Position numbers and translations under genes: made by a program
Notes under the pieces: generated by a model
What the model was told of the DNA's origin: nothing
Database searches by the model: none
What the model saw: only the letters and a program-made list of their open reading frames with translations
Shown here: positions 12,999 to 20,002 of the stretch, one piece after another
Layout: each line of letters begins with the position of its first letter
Numbering within the stretch: position 1 is the first letter of the stretch
Virus record (IMG/VR): IMGVR_UViG_3300042564_003753
Span: 1 to 20,023 of that record
Reading direction: 5' to 3' (one strand)
DNA length: 20,023 bases
Source of the DNA: a virus

Positions 12999-15206
12999 AT
13001 GACAACGAATAAGGAAAAGCTGTCGCAGAAGATCACCAGCTACGAGCAGCTTCAAGCGATCTACGGCAACGACTTCGAGTACAAATTCAACTACGGCTGC
13101 ACCCCCAGCGGCGACAGCACGTGCAAGTGGGACGAAGACAATGACCTCTTCGGCAGGACGGGCGGCGCTTGGTGGATCACCCGAGAGATGATGCGCGAAG
13201 AAGAGGGTGTGTACCCTGCGCCCACCTCGGTCATCCTGTGGCTGCGCAACCGTGGCCTCGCCAAGCAGTACTGGCCCCACGTCAGCAAGACTGACCCCAC
13301 CCGCATCGCGTACACCCCGGACACGCAGTCGGGCCTCGCAGACCGCCAGGTCGTCACCACAATCGGTCGCTTCCTGCGCAAGTACTGCATCCTGCTGAGC
13401 GACGCCTTTGTCGCGCGCCTTGAGTCCGACCACCGCGCCGAGATGGACGACGAGTTCCAGCTGGCGACCACGATGGAAGAGATCGAGCACGTCTACACCC
13501 ACATGAACGGCGACACGGGCTGCATGCGCTACAGCCGCGACCAGTTCAGCAACGAGGACTACCACCCGTCCGCCGTCTACGCGGCCCCGGGCATCGGTGT
13601 GGCCTACATCAAGAACAACGAAGGCAAGATCACCGCCCGGACGGTGGTGTACGTCAACCCCGAAGACCCGACCGACAAGCGCTATGTCCGCCTGTACGGT
13701 GCGCCGCTGCTCAAGGCGAAGCTGGAGCGACTCGGCTACCGCAACGCCGGCCTGGCTGGGGTCTACATCCGCGCCCTGAAGGACCCATCGTTCGATGATC
13801 GGTTCAACGTCACCGACCGAGCCCGCGCGTTCGTCATGCCGTACCTGGATGCGCCGGGTGGCAACGGCTCCGGTGTCTACGACAAGCTGGCGGTCGGCCT
13901 GGCCTATGACACCTCCCGCGACGCCATCCTCATGCTCGACCAGGACGGCGTCAAACGATTCCGCAATGCGGGCGTCTCCATAAGCGACTCGGTCCGCGGC
14001 ACGTCAGGGGTGAGCCTCGTCCCCCACTTCGACGGCAGCACGATGGAGTTCACCTGCTTCCTGTCCGGTGAGAAGTGCAGCCGCATGACCCACCAGCTGG
14101 CATGGCTGCTGGACGACGAGGGCAAGCTGCAGACCGTCGACGCGGTGCGGATGTATGCGATCAGCGATCTGTACACCCAGCTATACAACCACAAGGGCGA
14201 CGCGAATGTCATGGTCAACGTCAAGCTGACGGAGTACCGAGACCGCAGCCTGGAAAAGCACGGCTTCGGCGGATGGCTGGACACCCCGCAGAACCGCGCG
14301 CACCTCGGCATCCTCGAACTGTCGACGGCCTTCTACCCCGAGGGCACCATCAGCCAGCGGAACGAGACGACCCGGACGATCATCAACGGCGAGGAGCACA
14401 TCATCCTGGCGGATGACGCTGTCCGTGTCTACCACAAGGACGGGACGTGCGAGATGCTCCACACCAGCCTCGCGGCTCCGCTGAAGAAGGCCGGCTACGT
14501 CACGGTCCATGCGATCGAGGGTGTCAAGCTGCTGGCCCACAAAGAGCACAGCGGACTCGCCACCACGCGCAGCGGTCGCCGCGTCATCGAGAACGTCCAC
14601 GAGGTCAGCCGCCTGCTTGACGGCACCTTGGAGTTCAACCGCAACTCTCAGGAGATTGTCATCTTCGGTAAGAGCTACCGTGTCCACCGCGATGACGTCT
14701 GGTCGGATGTCACGGTGCCGGTGGAGCGCTTCCGCGAGGACATGCTCATGGCCCACTACCTCGCCCAGTACGGCAAGGCCGAGTACGCCCAGATCGCTCG
14801 ACGCGTGCTGCATAGCGGGACGCAGTACGGTCGCGGCTTCGAGTTCGTGAAGGGAGACGGCGGCGAGCACGTGGCATACACCTCGGCATGGCACAGCTCC
14901 AACCACGCAGGCCGCGTCCGGGCAGCTAGCGAACTCCAGGTCTGGATCGACGAGCAGTTCATAGCCGCCGGCATCAACGCGAACCTGGGGCGGTTCTGGG
15001 CACGCAATGCGTACAACCTGATCGAAGCCTATGCGTCGGTTCTCCGGGACCACGAGATCCAGCAGGCCGAAGCCGCAGCGCTGGACTACACCCGCACCGA
15101 GGGCCGGGGCACCGCCGCCGACATGGAAGCCGCCAAGGCACGAGCAGCCCAGACGATTCGGGAAGTCCTCGCCTCCACGGACGAACTGTTCGCAGTCGCC
15201 GCTTAA
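12999..15206 (+). CDS. Large phage protein of unknown function (735 aa)
   Basis: The longest gene in the window, with AGGA 6 bases before ATG 12999. It has no signal peptide or membrane span. The N-terminal part contains two Cys (C34, C42) and many aromatic residues. A central signature around GCMRYSR (C175), DYHPSAVYA, GVAYIKN, TARTVVYV and YVRLYGAPLL (residues 170-237) is reminiscent of large uncharacterised proteins found in early regions of many tailed phages. Later residues hold mixed alpha/beta segments (e.g. MPYLDAP, HIILADDAVRVY), and the last 130 are helical. No polymerase, helicase, nuclease or protease motif could be found. It lies next to a metallopeptidase gene; whether they act together is unknown. 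Confidence 0.8.
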   Translation: MTTNKEKLSQKITSYEQLQAIYGNDFEYKFNYGCTPSGDSTCKWDEDNDLFGRTGGAWWITREMMREEEGVYPAPTSVILWLRNRGLAKQYWPHVSKTDPTRIAYTPDTQSGLADRQVVTTIGRFLRKYCILLSDAFVARLESDHRAEMDDEFQLATTMEEIEHVYTHMNGDTGCMRYSRDQFSNEDYHPSAVYAAPGIGVAYIKNNEGKITARTVVYVNPEDPTDKRYVRLYGAPLLKAKLERLGYRNAGLAGVYIRALKDPSFDDRFNVTDRARAFVMPYLDAPGGNGSGVYDKLAVGLAYDTSRDAILMLDQDGVKRFRNAGVSISDSVRGTSGVSLVPHFDGSTMEFTCFLSGEKCSRMTHQLAWLLDDEGKLQTVDAVRMYAISDLYTQLYNHKGDANVMVNVKLTEYRDRSLEKHGFGGWLDTPQNRAHLGILELSTAFYPEGTISQRNETTRTIINGEEHIILADDAVRVYHKDGTCEMLHTSLAAPLKKAGYVTVHAIEGVKLLAHKEHSGLATTRSGRRVIENVHEVSRLLDGTLEFNRNSQEIVIFGKSYRVHRDDVWSDVTVPVERFREDMLMAHYLAQYGKAEYAQIARRVLHSGTQYGRGFEFVKGDGGEHVAYTSAWHSSNHAGRVRAASELQVWIDEQFIAAGINANLGRFWARNAYNLIEAYASVLRDHEIQQAEAAALDYTRTEGRGTAADMEAAKARAAQTIREVLASTDELFAVAA

Positions 15207-15210
15207 CTCA

Positions 15211-15222
15211 CTCACTTGTTAG
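15211..15222 (+). promoter_or_regulatory. Degenerate 12-bp element (CTCACTTGTTAG)
   Basis: Nine of twelve bases match CTAACGTGTTAG, and the right half GTTAGAC is intact. It sits directly before ATG 15229, where a ribosome site would be expected but is not seen. Confidence 0.45.
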
Positions 15223-15228
15223 ACCAAT

Positions 15229-16491
15229 ATGACCACGACCAACACCCCCTCCCCCGCCGCTGACACCAAGATCACGGCCACCCCTCCGACCCGCCCCCTG
15301 GCAGCCGTCGCACCCCCCGCGGCCAAGCCGGCCCCTGTCGAGAAGACCCACCCGATCCCCGAGTCGGTCGACCCCATGCTGGTGAACATCCTGTCCTGGC
15401 CCCGCGACCACGACAGCGAGAACGAGAAGATGTTCTGCGACTGGATGAAGCGCCACCTGTCGCTCAAGCACGCCGTCCGTATCCACCAGGAGGGGGCGTT
15501 CTCGGTGACCATCCCGATCCCCGCGGAGAAGGGGGCCAAGCCTAGCTCCACCCTGTTCAGCTGCCACGTGGACACCGCGTCCGACCGAGCCTGCAAGACC
15601 GGCGAGCGCAAGCGCCTGGCCTACGACCCCAACTTCGGAACCATCTTCCTGGAGAAGGACTCCCCGGGCGGCTGCCTGGGTGCCGACGACGGCGCTGGTG
15701 TGTGGCTGATGCTCAAGATGATCGAGCAGAACAAGCCCGGCACGTACCTGTTCCATCGCGGCGAGGAGCGCGGCGGCATCAGCGCCAGGGCTATCGCGTC
15801 CAAGGAAGTCCCCTGGATCAGCCAGTTCGAGCTGGCCGTGGCGTTCGATCGGCCCCGCACCAACGAGATCATCACGCACCAGGGCAGCATGGAGTGCGCC
15901 AGCCAGAAGTTCGCCAAGGCGCTGTGCGCTGAGTTGAACAAGCACAGCATGGAATACAAGCCCAGCGACCGCGGCGTCTACACCGACACCAAGGAATACC
16001 GCCGCCTGGTTGCCGAGTGCATCAACGTCGGCGTGGGCTACGAGGGCCAGCACGGTCGTGCCGAGACCCAGGACTACGCCCACCTGTGCGCGCTGCTGAC
16101 GGCGATCCTCGCGGTGGACTGGGACGCGCTGCCCGTGGACCGTGACCCCACTAAGCCGGACCCGGCGCCTTCGTATGCCGGCTGGAAAGGCTGGACCAGC
16201 CCCGGACGCCAGAGCAGTTTCGACGACCTGGAGGACTACGACGTGCCGGTGGGGAACGGTGCGAAGAATGGCGGCAAGGCGAAAAAGGCGCCGGCCCCGC
16301 CGGTCCCCGTGCATACGGTCAGCACGGCCAAGGAAATCATCGAGGAGATGGACGGCATGACCATCGACGACATCCGCTACGTCCTCGAAGAGTCCCCGGA
16401 CGACGCCCTGCTTGTCGTGATCGAGCTGCTGCGCCAGCGCAACCGCCTGGCTAACGACGTGATCGCCCTCGAAACCCTCTTGGGAGTCTGA
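15229..16491 (+). CDS. M20-like zinc metallopeptidase / amidohydrolase
   Basis: A 420-residue protein. After a disordered Ala/Pro/Thr-rich start (1-45) comes a domain with the ligand order of the M20/M28 co-catalytic metallopeptidases. These are SCHVDT (H113, D115), GADDGAG (D153 or D154), HRGEERGG (E179 catalytic, E180 metal), AVAFDR (D207), and GYEGQHGRAE (H275, E279). All are present, so activity is likely. Family members remove amino acids or acyl groups from peptides. The C-terminus adds a Lys/Ala/Pro linker and a helical end (EIIEEMDGMTIDDIRYVLEES). No signal peptide is present, so it acts inside the cell. No ribosome site is seen before ATG 15229; a later Met (residue 50) is a possible alternative. 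The substrate is unknown. Confidence 0.82.
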   Translation: MTTTNTPSPAADTKITATPPTRPLAAVAPPAAKPAPVEKTHPIPESVDPMLVNILSWPRDHDSENEKMFCDWMKRHLSLKHAVRIHQEGAFSVTIPIPAEKGAKPSSTLFSCHVDTASDRACKTGERKRLAYDPNFGTIFLEKDSPGGCLGADDGAGVWLMLKMIEQNKPGTYLFHRGEERGGISARAIASKEVPWISQFELAVAFDRPRTNEIITHQGSMECASQKFAKALCAELNKHSMEYKPSDRGVYTDTKEYRRLVAECINVGVGYEGQHGRAETQDYAHLCALLTAILAVDWDALPVDRDPTKPDPAPSYAGWKGWTSPGRQSSFDDLEDYDVPVGNGAKNGGKAKKAPAPPVPVHTVSTAKEIIEEMDGMTIDDIRYVLEESPDDALLVVIELLRQRNRLANDVIALETLLGV

Positions 16492-16492
16492 C

Positions 16493-16672
16493 ATGGAGAT
16501 GGTTCACTGGACCCCCGAAGCGCTGGAGCGCCTGCGCACCGCGACGAATACGGCACTGAGCACCGGCGAGCACGGCTTCGCTGTTGACGGGTTCGAGTTC
16601 GTCACCTCCTACGCAGTACACCTGGTCGAGTACCTCGACGAGATGTTCCGCATTCAGCCCACCATCCACTGA
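16493..16672 (+). CDS. Hypothetical small acidic protein (59 aa)
   Basis: It begins one base after the peptidase stop, with GGGAG 6 bases before ATG 16493 (a second ATG is two codons later). The 59-residue product (TPEALERLRTATNTALSTGEHGF, then FEFVTSYAVHLVEYLDEMF) looks like a small helix-hairpin protein with an acidic end. The family is not recognised. It is part of a tight series of short genes leading to 17032. Confidence 0.65.
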   Translation: MEMVHWTPEALERLRTATNTALSTGEHGFAVDGFEFVTSYAVHLVEYLDEMFRIQPTIH

Positions 16673-16673
16673 C

Positions 16674-16880
16674 ATGAGTACTGTCAAAACCTTCTTGGGT
16701 TTTCGGACCTCTGCCCCGAAAGGGGTGGAGCCGAACCACCACCAGCACGCGGCACCGAACGAGCGCATCGAGTCGATGCTCCGCGAGCTAGTCGACCGAA
16801 CCCGCCGTATTGAGACCCGCGTCGTCGTCCTGATGCGCGAGCACGGCATCGACCCCCACGGAAACCCCATCGACCGATGA
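16674..16880 (+). CDS. Hypothetical small protein with helical C-terminus (68 aa)
   Basis: ATG 16674 follows one base after the previous stop. The 68-residue product has a His/Pro-rich, probably disordered start (GVEPNHHQHAAPN). It ends in a charged amphipathic helix (ERIESMLRELVDRTRRIETRVVVLMREHGI) that could dimerise as a coiled coil. The stop overlaps the next start (ATGA). No function is recognised. Confidence 0.65.
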   Translation: MSTVKTFLGFRTSAPKGVEPNHHQHAAPNERIESMLRELVDRTRRIETRVVVLMREHGIDPHGNPIDR

Positions 16881-17035
16881 ACACTCACTACCTGCGCCGC
16901 GCACGGCGCCTGTTCGATCACGAAGGCGTCCCCCGCCACGTCGTCCGTCACAACATGCGAGCCTGGGTGCGGTCCGTCCGCCACCTCGGCAACTCCTGGC
17001 TCCTGGCAAACCCCGTTGAACGTAAAGCAGCATGA
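16877..17035 (+). CDS. Small basic phage protein, Arg/His-rich (52 aa)
   Basis: ATG 16877 overlaps the previous stop by four bases, and its own stop overlaps ATG 17032 in the same way. The product is highly basic (MNTHYLRRARRLFDHEGVPRH, then AWVRSVRHLGNSWLLA). I associate the 'YLRRARRLF ... GVPxHVxRHNxRAWVRSVRxLG' pattern with small early proteins of several phages of GC-rich hosts, function unknown. The charge suggests nucleic-acid binding. Confidence 0.7.
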   Translation: MNTHYLRRARRLFDHEGVPRHVVRHNMRAWVRSVRHLGNSWLLANPVERKAA

Positions 17036-17886
17036 CACAACTCATTTCACTCACTGATCTCGCTCGCAAGTCCGATCTGACGAAGACCCTGACTGGCTCC
17101 CTCCTCGCCAAGGCGGAGCTGGCCCCCTTGTTCACAATGCCGCAGGGTCGCGGCCAGGTCGAGGTGTACGACACCGCCGCGGCGGAGGCTGTCATCACGA
17201 AGTACAAGGCGGACCTCGAAGCCCGCACAGCCCAGGCTGCCAAGCAGAAGGAAGAGGCGCAGCCCGCGACTAGCACCAAGGAACTGCTGGAGGTGTTCAC
17301 CCGTATGCGCAGCGCCGTCGAGGATCAGCTGCAGATCATGGCGAGCGGCGTCGATGCAGTCGACGAGACGACCACCCAGCTCACCGAGAAGTTCGACCGC
17401 CTGGAGCAGCAGAACGTGCTGATGAATGGCCGCATCGGACGGGTGATCTCCATGCTGGAAGCCCTGGCGGAGTCCCTCGCCAAGCCCGGGGAGGCGCCGC
17501 TCCTGCCCACCCTGGCGCCCACGTTCTCTGAGCCTCCGCCGCCCGTTGCCGCGCCGGCCCCAGTCCAGCCGATCAAGCCCCTCAAGCCCCGCGTCCTGGT
17601 CATCGGCCTCCTGCCATCGCAGTCCAACGAGATCAGCCGCGAGTTCGGCGAGGCGTTCGACTTCACCTTCGTGGACATGGATGTGTTGCGTCGCCGCCAC
17701 AACACGATGGGCGTGGACCGCTACGACGTGGTTATCACAATGACGAAGTTCGTGTCCCACGCCGCGGAGGAGATCAAGGGCAAGGCCAAGCGCCTGGAGC
17801 GCGTGAACGGCGGCGTGTCGTCCCTCAAGACCAAGCTGACCGAGCTGTTCCTGGAACAGCCGAAGCTGGAGACGGCCCGTGCGTAA
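17032..17886 (+). CDS. Protein with helical N-terminus and DUF2325-like C-terminal domain (284 aa)
   Basis: Visible regions are a possible DNA-binding N-terminus (ISLTDLARKSDLTKTLTGSLL, 5-25), a coiled coil (about 84-152), a Pro-rich linker (155-186), and a Rossmann-like C-terminal domain. That domain begins PRVLVIGLLPSQ (186-197) and has DFTFVDMD (210-217), YDVVITMTKFVSHAAEEIKGKAKR (231-254) and NGGVSSLKTKL (259-269). The last parts resemble DUF2325 domains (strand-D-V-V-I ... SH ... vk ... SSL), known from bacterial mobile elements but without a settled function. The ATG overlaps the previous stop by four bases. The domain combination suggests an oligomeric DNA-associated or regulatory protein; that is inference. 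Confidence 0.75.
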   Translation: MTQLISLTDLARKSDLTKTLTGSLLAKAELAPLFTMPQGRGQVEVYDTAAAEAVITKYKADLEARTAQAAKQKEEAQPATSTKELLEVFTRMRSAVEDQLQIMASGVDAVDETTTQLTEKFDRLEQQNVLMNGRIGRVISMLEALAESLAKPGEAPLLPTLAPTFSEPPPPVAAPAPVQPIKPLKPRVLVIGLLPSQSNEISREFGEAFDFTFVDMDVLRRRHNTMGVDRYDVVITMTKFVSHAAEEIKGKAKRLERVNGGVSSLKTKLTELFLEQPKLETARA

Positions 17887-18373
17887 GCGCAGCAAGCACC
17901 GCCCCAAGCCGGTCCTCCGCAACCCGATGGCCTTCGTCATGGAGAACGTGGCGCTCATCAAGTGCCATGACGCCGGCGACACGATGGTCACCCTGCAGGC
18001 CAAGAACCACGCGGCTATCGAGGCGGTTCGCATCGGCGAGGCCACCAGGCTGCACGTCGACCGCCTGATCTCGATGGTCAACGTGACGGACTCCATCCTC
18101 AGTCTCTATGGCCGGGGCATCGAGTTCGCCGCCGAGATCCGGGCGGGCCACGAAGCGGTCATGATGGTCGGTCGCCGCGGCCTGGCCCGCGGGCGGTTCC
18201 TGTTCACCGGCCCAGAGCTGGACGCGGTCCGCACCTTGGCAGAAATCCACGACGCGCAGCTGGAGATCACCACGCTCGGCGAGATGGAGCGCGCGGTGGA
18301 GTACGTCAAGGCGAAGACCCGGTCGGGCCACGCCAAGGCCATCACCCCACTGGAGGCGAGCCATGCCGGGTAA
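17879..18373 (+). CDS. Conserved-type hypothetical protein (164 aa), GTG start
   Basis: GTG 17879 overlaps the previous gene by eight bases. The 164-residue product has a basic start (MRKRSKHRPKPVLRNPMAFVMENV). Then comes a compact helical body (LQAKNHAAIEAVRIGEATRLHVDRLISMVNVTDSIL, GPELDAVRTLAEIHDAQLEITTLGEMERAVEYVK). I recognise the general pattern from phages and plasmids of Betaproteobacteria, where it is unannotated. No catalytic motif is visible. Its 3' end overlaps the winged-helix-like gene by 11 bases. Confidence 0.72.
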   Translation: MRKRSKHRPKPVLRNPMAFVMENVALIKCHDAGDTMVTLQAKNHAAIEAVRIGEATRLHVDRLISMVNVTDSILSLYGRGIEFAAEIRAGHEAVMMVGRRGLARGRFLFTGPELDAVRTLAEIHDAQLEITTLGEMERAVEYVKAKTRSGHAKAITPLEASHAG

Positions 18374-18776
18374 GCCGCCAGGTGCGATCGTGCTGGGCAT
18401 CATCGCCACCATCAAGGAACACGGACCGTCGACCACCTCAGAGATCCGCCGCCACCTGGGGCGCGGCAAGAACGAGGTCGGCAGCGTCGTCTCCCGCATG
18501 AGCAAGGCCCAGAAACTGGTGCCCAAGCGCCTGCGAGTCGTGGGCTATGTCTACGACGATGAAGGCAGCAAGCTGTCCTACCCCCGGGCGGTCTACGACC
18601 TGGGCGATGGACCTGACGCCCCGCCCCCCGGGGCAAAGCGAAAGAAAGTGCGGCAGCGCTACTGGTCCAGGAAGAGGGGCCGCGTTGCGTCTGTGTTCGA
18701 CCTGGGCGTCCCATTCCGGGAGCGCCGCAAACCGAAGGAGAGGAATGGAGAACCCCACCAGCCGACAAGTAATTGA
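18363..18776 (+). CDS. Winged-helix-like DNA-binding protein (137 aa)
   Basis: GGAGG lies 6 bases before ATG 18363. Residues 7-60 read like a winged helix-turn-helix: AIVLGIIATIKEHGPSTTSE, then IRRHLGRGKNEVGSVVSRMS as turn and recognition helix, then KLVPKRLRVVGYVYDDEG as the wing. The C-terminal half is basic and Pro-rich (AKRKKVRQRYWSRKRGR). It may therefore be a transcription regulator, and is one candidate for the protein that binds the dispersed 12-bp element, though nothing shows this directly. It overlaps the next gene by 32 bases. Confidence 0.72.
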   Translation: MPGKPPGAIVLGIIATIKEHGPSTTSEIRRHLGRGKNEVGSVVSRMSKAQKLVPKRLRVVGYVYDDEGSKLSYPRAVYDLGDGPDAPPPGAKRKKVRQRYWSRKRGRVASVFDLGVPFRERRKPKERNGEPHQPTSN

Positions 18777-18924
18777 GGCCGCCGAGGCCGAGTTCCGTAG
18801 AGAGCAGTTCCGAGAGGCGGTTGATGCATGTAAACAACAGTTGCGCAACCGACCCGAGCAAACCCCGTGGCAGCGACTCGTGTCCAAGCTGCCCTTCACC
18901 ATCACCATCAAGAGGAAAATCTAA
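18745..18924 (+). CDS. Hypothetical small protein (59 aa)
   Basis: ATG 18745 has AAGGAG closely upstream (about 4-5 bases) and lies within the end of the previous gene. The 59-residue product is a charged helix (RQVIEAAEAEFRREQFREAV), then a basic part and a short beta end PFTITIKRKI. This layout, with a terminal 'FTITIKRK' strand, is familiar from small phage proteins of unknown function. Its TAA stop lies inside the 12-bp element at 18921-18932. Confidence 0.68.
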   Translation: MENPTSRQVIEAAEAEFRREQFREAVDACKQQLRNRPEQTPWQRLVSKLPFTITIKRKI

Positions 18925-18932
18925 CGTGTTTG
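18921..18932 (+). promoter_or_regulatory. 12-bp element variant CTAACGTGTTTG, spanning a stop and a start
   Basis: Eleven of twelve bases match CTAACGTGTTAG. It contains the TAA of the 59-residue gene (18922-18924) and the GTG start of the next gene (18926-18928). A bound protein here, or an RNA signal in this place, would sit exactly on the gene junction. Confidence 0.6.
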
Positions 18933-19108
18933 ACATCAACGAAGTCGAGAAAGCCGCCCAAGACGAGATCCGCAAGGAAAAGATCGAGAAGGCCAAGAAG
19001 GCACTCATGGCCCAGATGCGGATCGTCGAGAACGCCAAGCAGGTGCTGCGCGGCGAGGAGCTGAAGCTGGCGGACATCAAGGCCCAGATCGGCGATGGCA
19101 CTCTCTAA
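18926..19108 (+). CDS. Small coiled-coil protein (60 aa), GTG start
   Basis: GTG 18926 begins one base after the previous stop, with AGAGGAAAA just upstream as ribosome site. The product is almost wholly a charged helix (VEKAAQDEIRKEKIEKAKKA, VENAKQVLRGEELKLADIKA), typical of a coiled coil. A partner is not known. The end overlaps the next gene by 14 bases. The earlier in-frame codons are occupied by the previous gene in another frame, so the GTG start is preferred. Confidence 0.62.
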   Translation: MFDINEVEKAAQDEIRKEKIEKAKKALMAQMRIVENAKQVLRGEELKLADIKAQIGDGTL

Positions 19109-19691
19109 AGAGCGCTTCCTGAGCCCACCCTGCCGCGTCTTGTTTGCAGGGTGGGAGACCACCACGGCCCGGCTTCAGAACGCGGGCTGGTCGCTGGCGG
19201 CGGAGCAGTTACTTCATGACCGCACCCTGCGGCTGGCGATGCGCCATGAGCCGTCCGGGCTCTACATGGTCTCGGACAGCACCGACTACGCCTTCGGCCC
19301 GAGGTACACCCAGTACGGCTTCAACCAGCTGCACATGAACGAGCAGACCCCGACGTTCGTCGTGCGTTACGTTGGCAGCAAGATCACGGTGCGGGTGATG
19401 GACAACTTCGATGCGTTCCGTCCGATCGACGCCGCGCCGCAGTTCACGACCATCGAGGAGAGGGGCATCGAGCAGTTCAACCTGTTCGCTACCCCGCTGA
19501 CCAGGACCGAGGAAATCATTGTCGAGCCGGAGACGGTCAACGACCTGATGGAGAAGATCCGCGCGCTGCAAGCCCCCGAGCTGGCCCAGATCCGCCAGCG
19601 CAACCGCATGCGAGACGCCCGCAGTGAGGGCAGTTCCGCCCCCATCGCACAACAGAAATTCCACGCTCAGATTCTGAGCATTGCCGCATAG
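19095..19691 (+). CDS. Hypothetical phage protein (198 aa)
   Basis: The 198-residue protein begins at ATG 19095 inside the previous gene. Its N-terminal half (CRVLFAGWETTTARLQNAGW, then LAAEQLLHDRTLRLAMRHEP, GLYMVSDS) is a pattern I associate with uncharacterised proteins of podoviruses and siphoviruses. The rest is a mixed beta/helical part (FVVRYVGSKITVRVMDN, EEIIVEPETVNDLMEKIRAL). No enzyme motif was found. It is the penultimate gene of the window's rightward operon. Confidence 0.72.
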   Translation: MALSKERFLSPPCRVLFAGWETTTARLQNAGWSLAAEQLLHDRTLRLAMRHEPSGLYMVSDSTDYAFGPRYTQYGFNQLHMNEQTPTFVVRYVGSKITVRVMDNFDAFRPIDAAPQFTTIEERGIEQFNLFATPLTRTEEIIVEPETVNDLMEKIRALQAPELAQIRQRNRMRDARSEGSSAPIAQQKFHAQILSIAA

Positions 19692-19701
19692 GAGAAATGA
19701 C

Positions 19702-19980
19702 ATGGACCAAGCTACCAAGAACCTGATCGCCAAGGCTGCCAAGAAGGCCGGCGTCCCCGCAGCTCGCCTCACCGGCCCGATGCCGGCCAACACCAAGCCG
19801 CTCCGCGACCGCGCGGGCCTGTACCTGCGCGTCAGCCAGAAGACCGGCGACATCGTCTGGGCCTGGTGGAACGGTACGAACTTCGGCTTGTACGCTGACA
19901 CCAAGGCACGCGCCACGGCCCGCCGTGGCAAGCGCAGCAAGAAGCCGCTGGTCTGGTTCGGCATGGCCGCCGCCAAGTAA
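19702..19980 (+). CDS. Basic hypothetical protein (92 aa), last gene before a terminator
   Basis: ATG 19702 is chosen because AGGAG lies 7 bases upstream; a TTG seven codons earlier is open but has no site. The 92-residue product is basic and Ala/Lys-rich (NLIAKAAKKAGVPAARLTG), with a central strand-rich part around YLRVSQKTGDIVWAWWNGTNFGLYA and a Lys/Arg-rich end (RATARRGKRSKKPLVWFGM). It may bind nucleic acid. A strong hairpin follows within four bases, so it ends the transcript. Confidence 0.75.
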   Translation: MDQATKNLIAKAAKKAGVPAARLTGPMPANTKPLRDRAGLYLRVSQKTGDIVWAWWNGTNFGLYADTKARATARRGKRSKKPLVWFGMAAAK

Positions 19981-19983
19981 CCC

Positions 19984-20002
19984 GGGGGCTTCGGCCCCCT
20001 TT
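19984..20002 (+). terminator. Rho-independent terminator
   Basis: GGGGGC (19984-19989) and GCCCCC (19994-19999) form a six-pair GC stem closed by a TTCG tetraloop and followed by TTT. It starts four bases after the stop at 19980 and ends the rightward operon. The T run is short. Confidence 0.75.

Noticed and set aside
15208-16494. Minus-strand open frame of 428 codons opposite the metallopeptidase
   Set aside because: The plus strand encodes a full set of catalytic motifs; the antisense frame has none and would be the only leftward gene in this arm.
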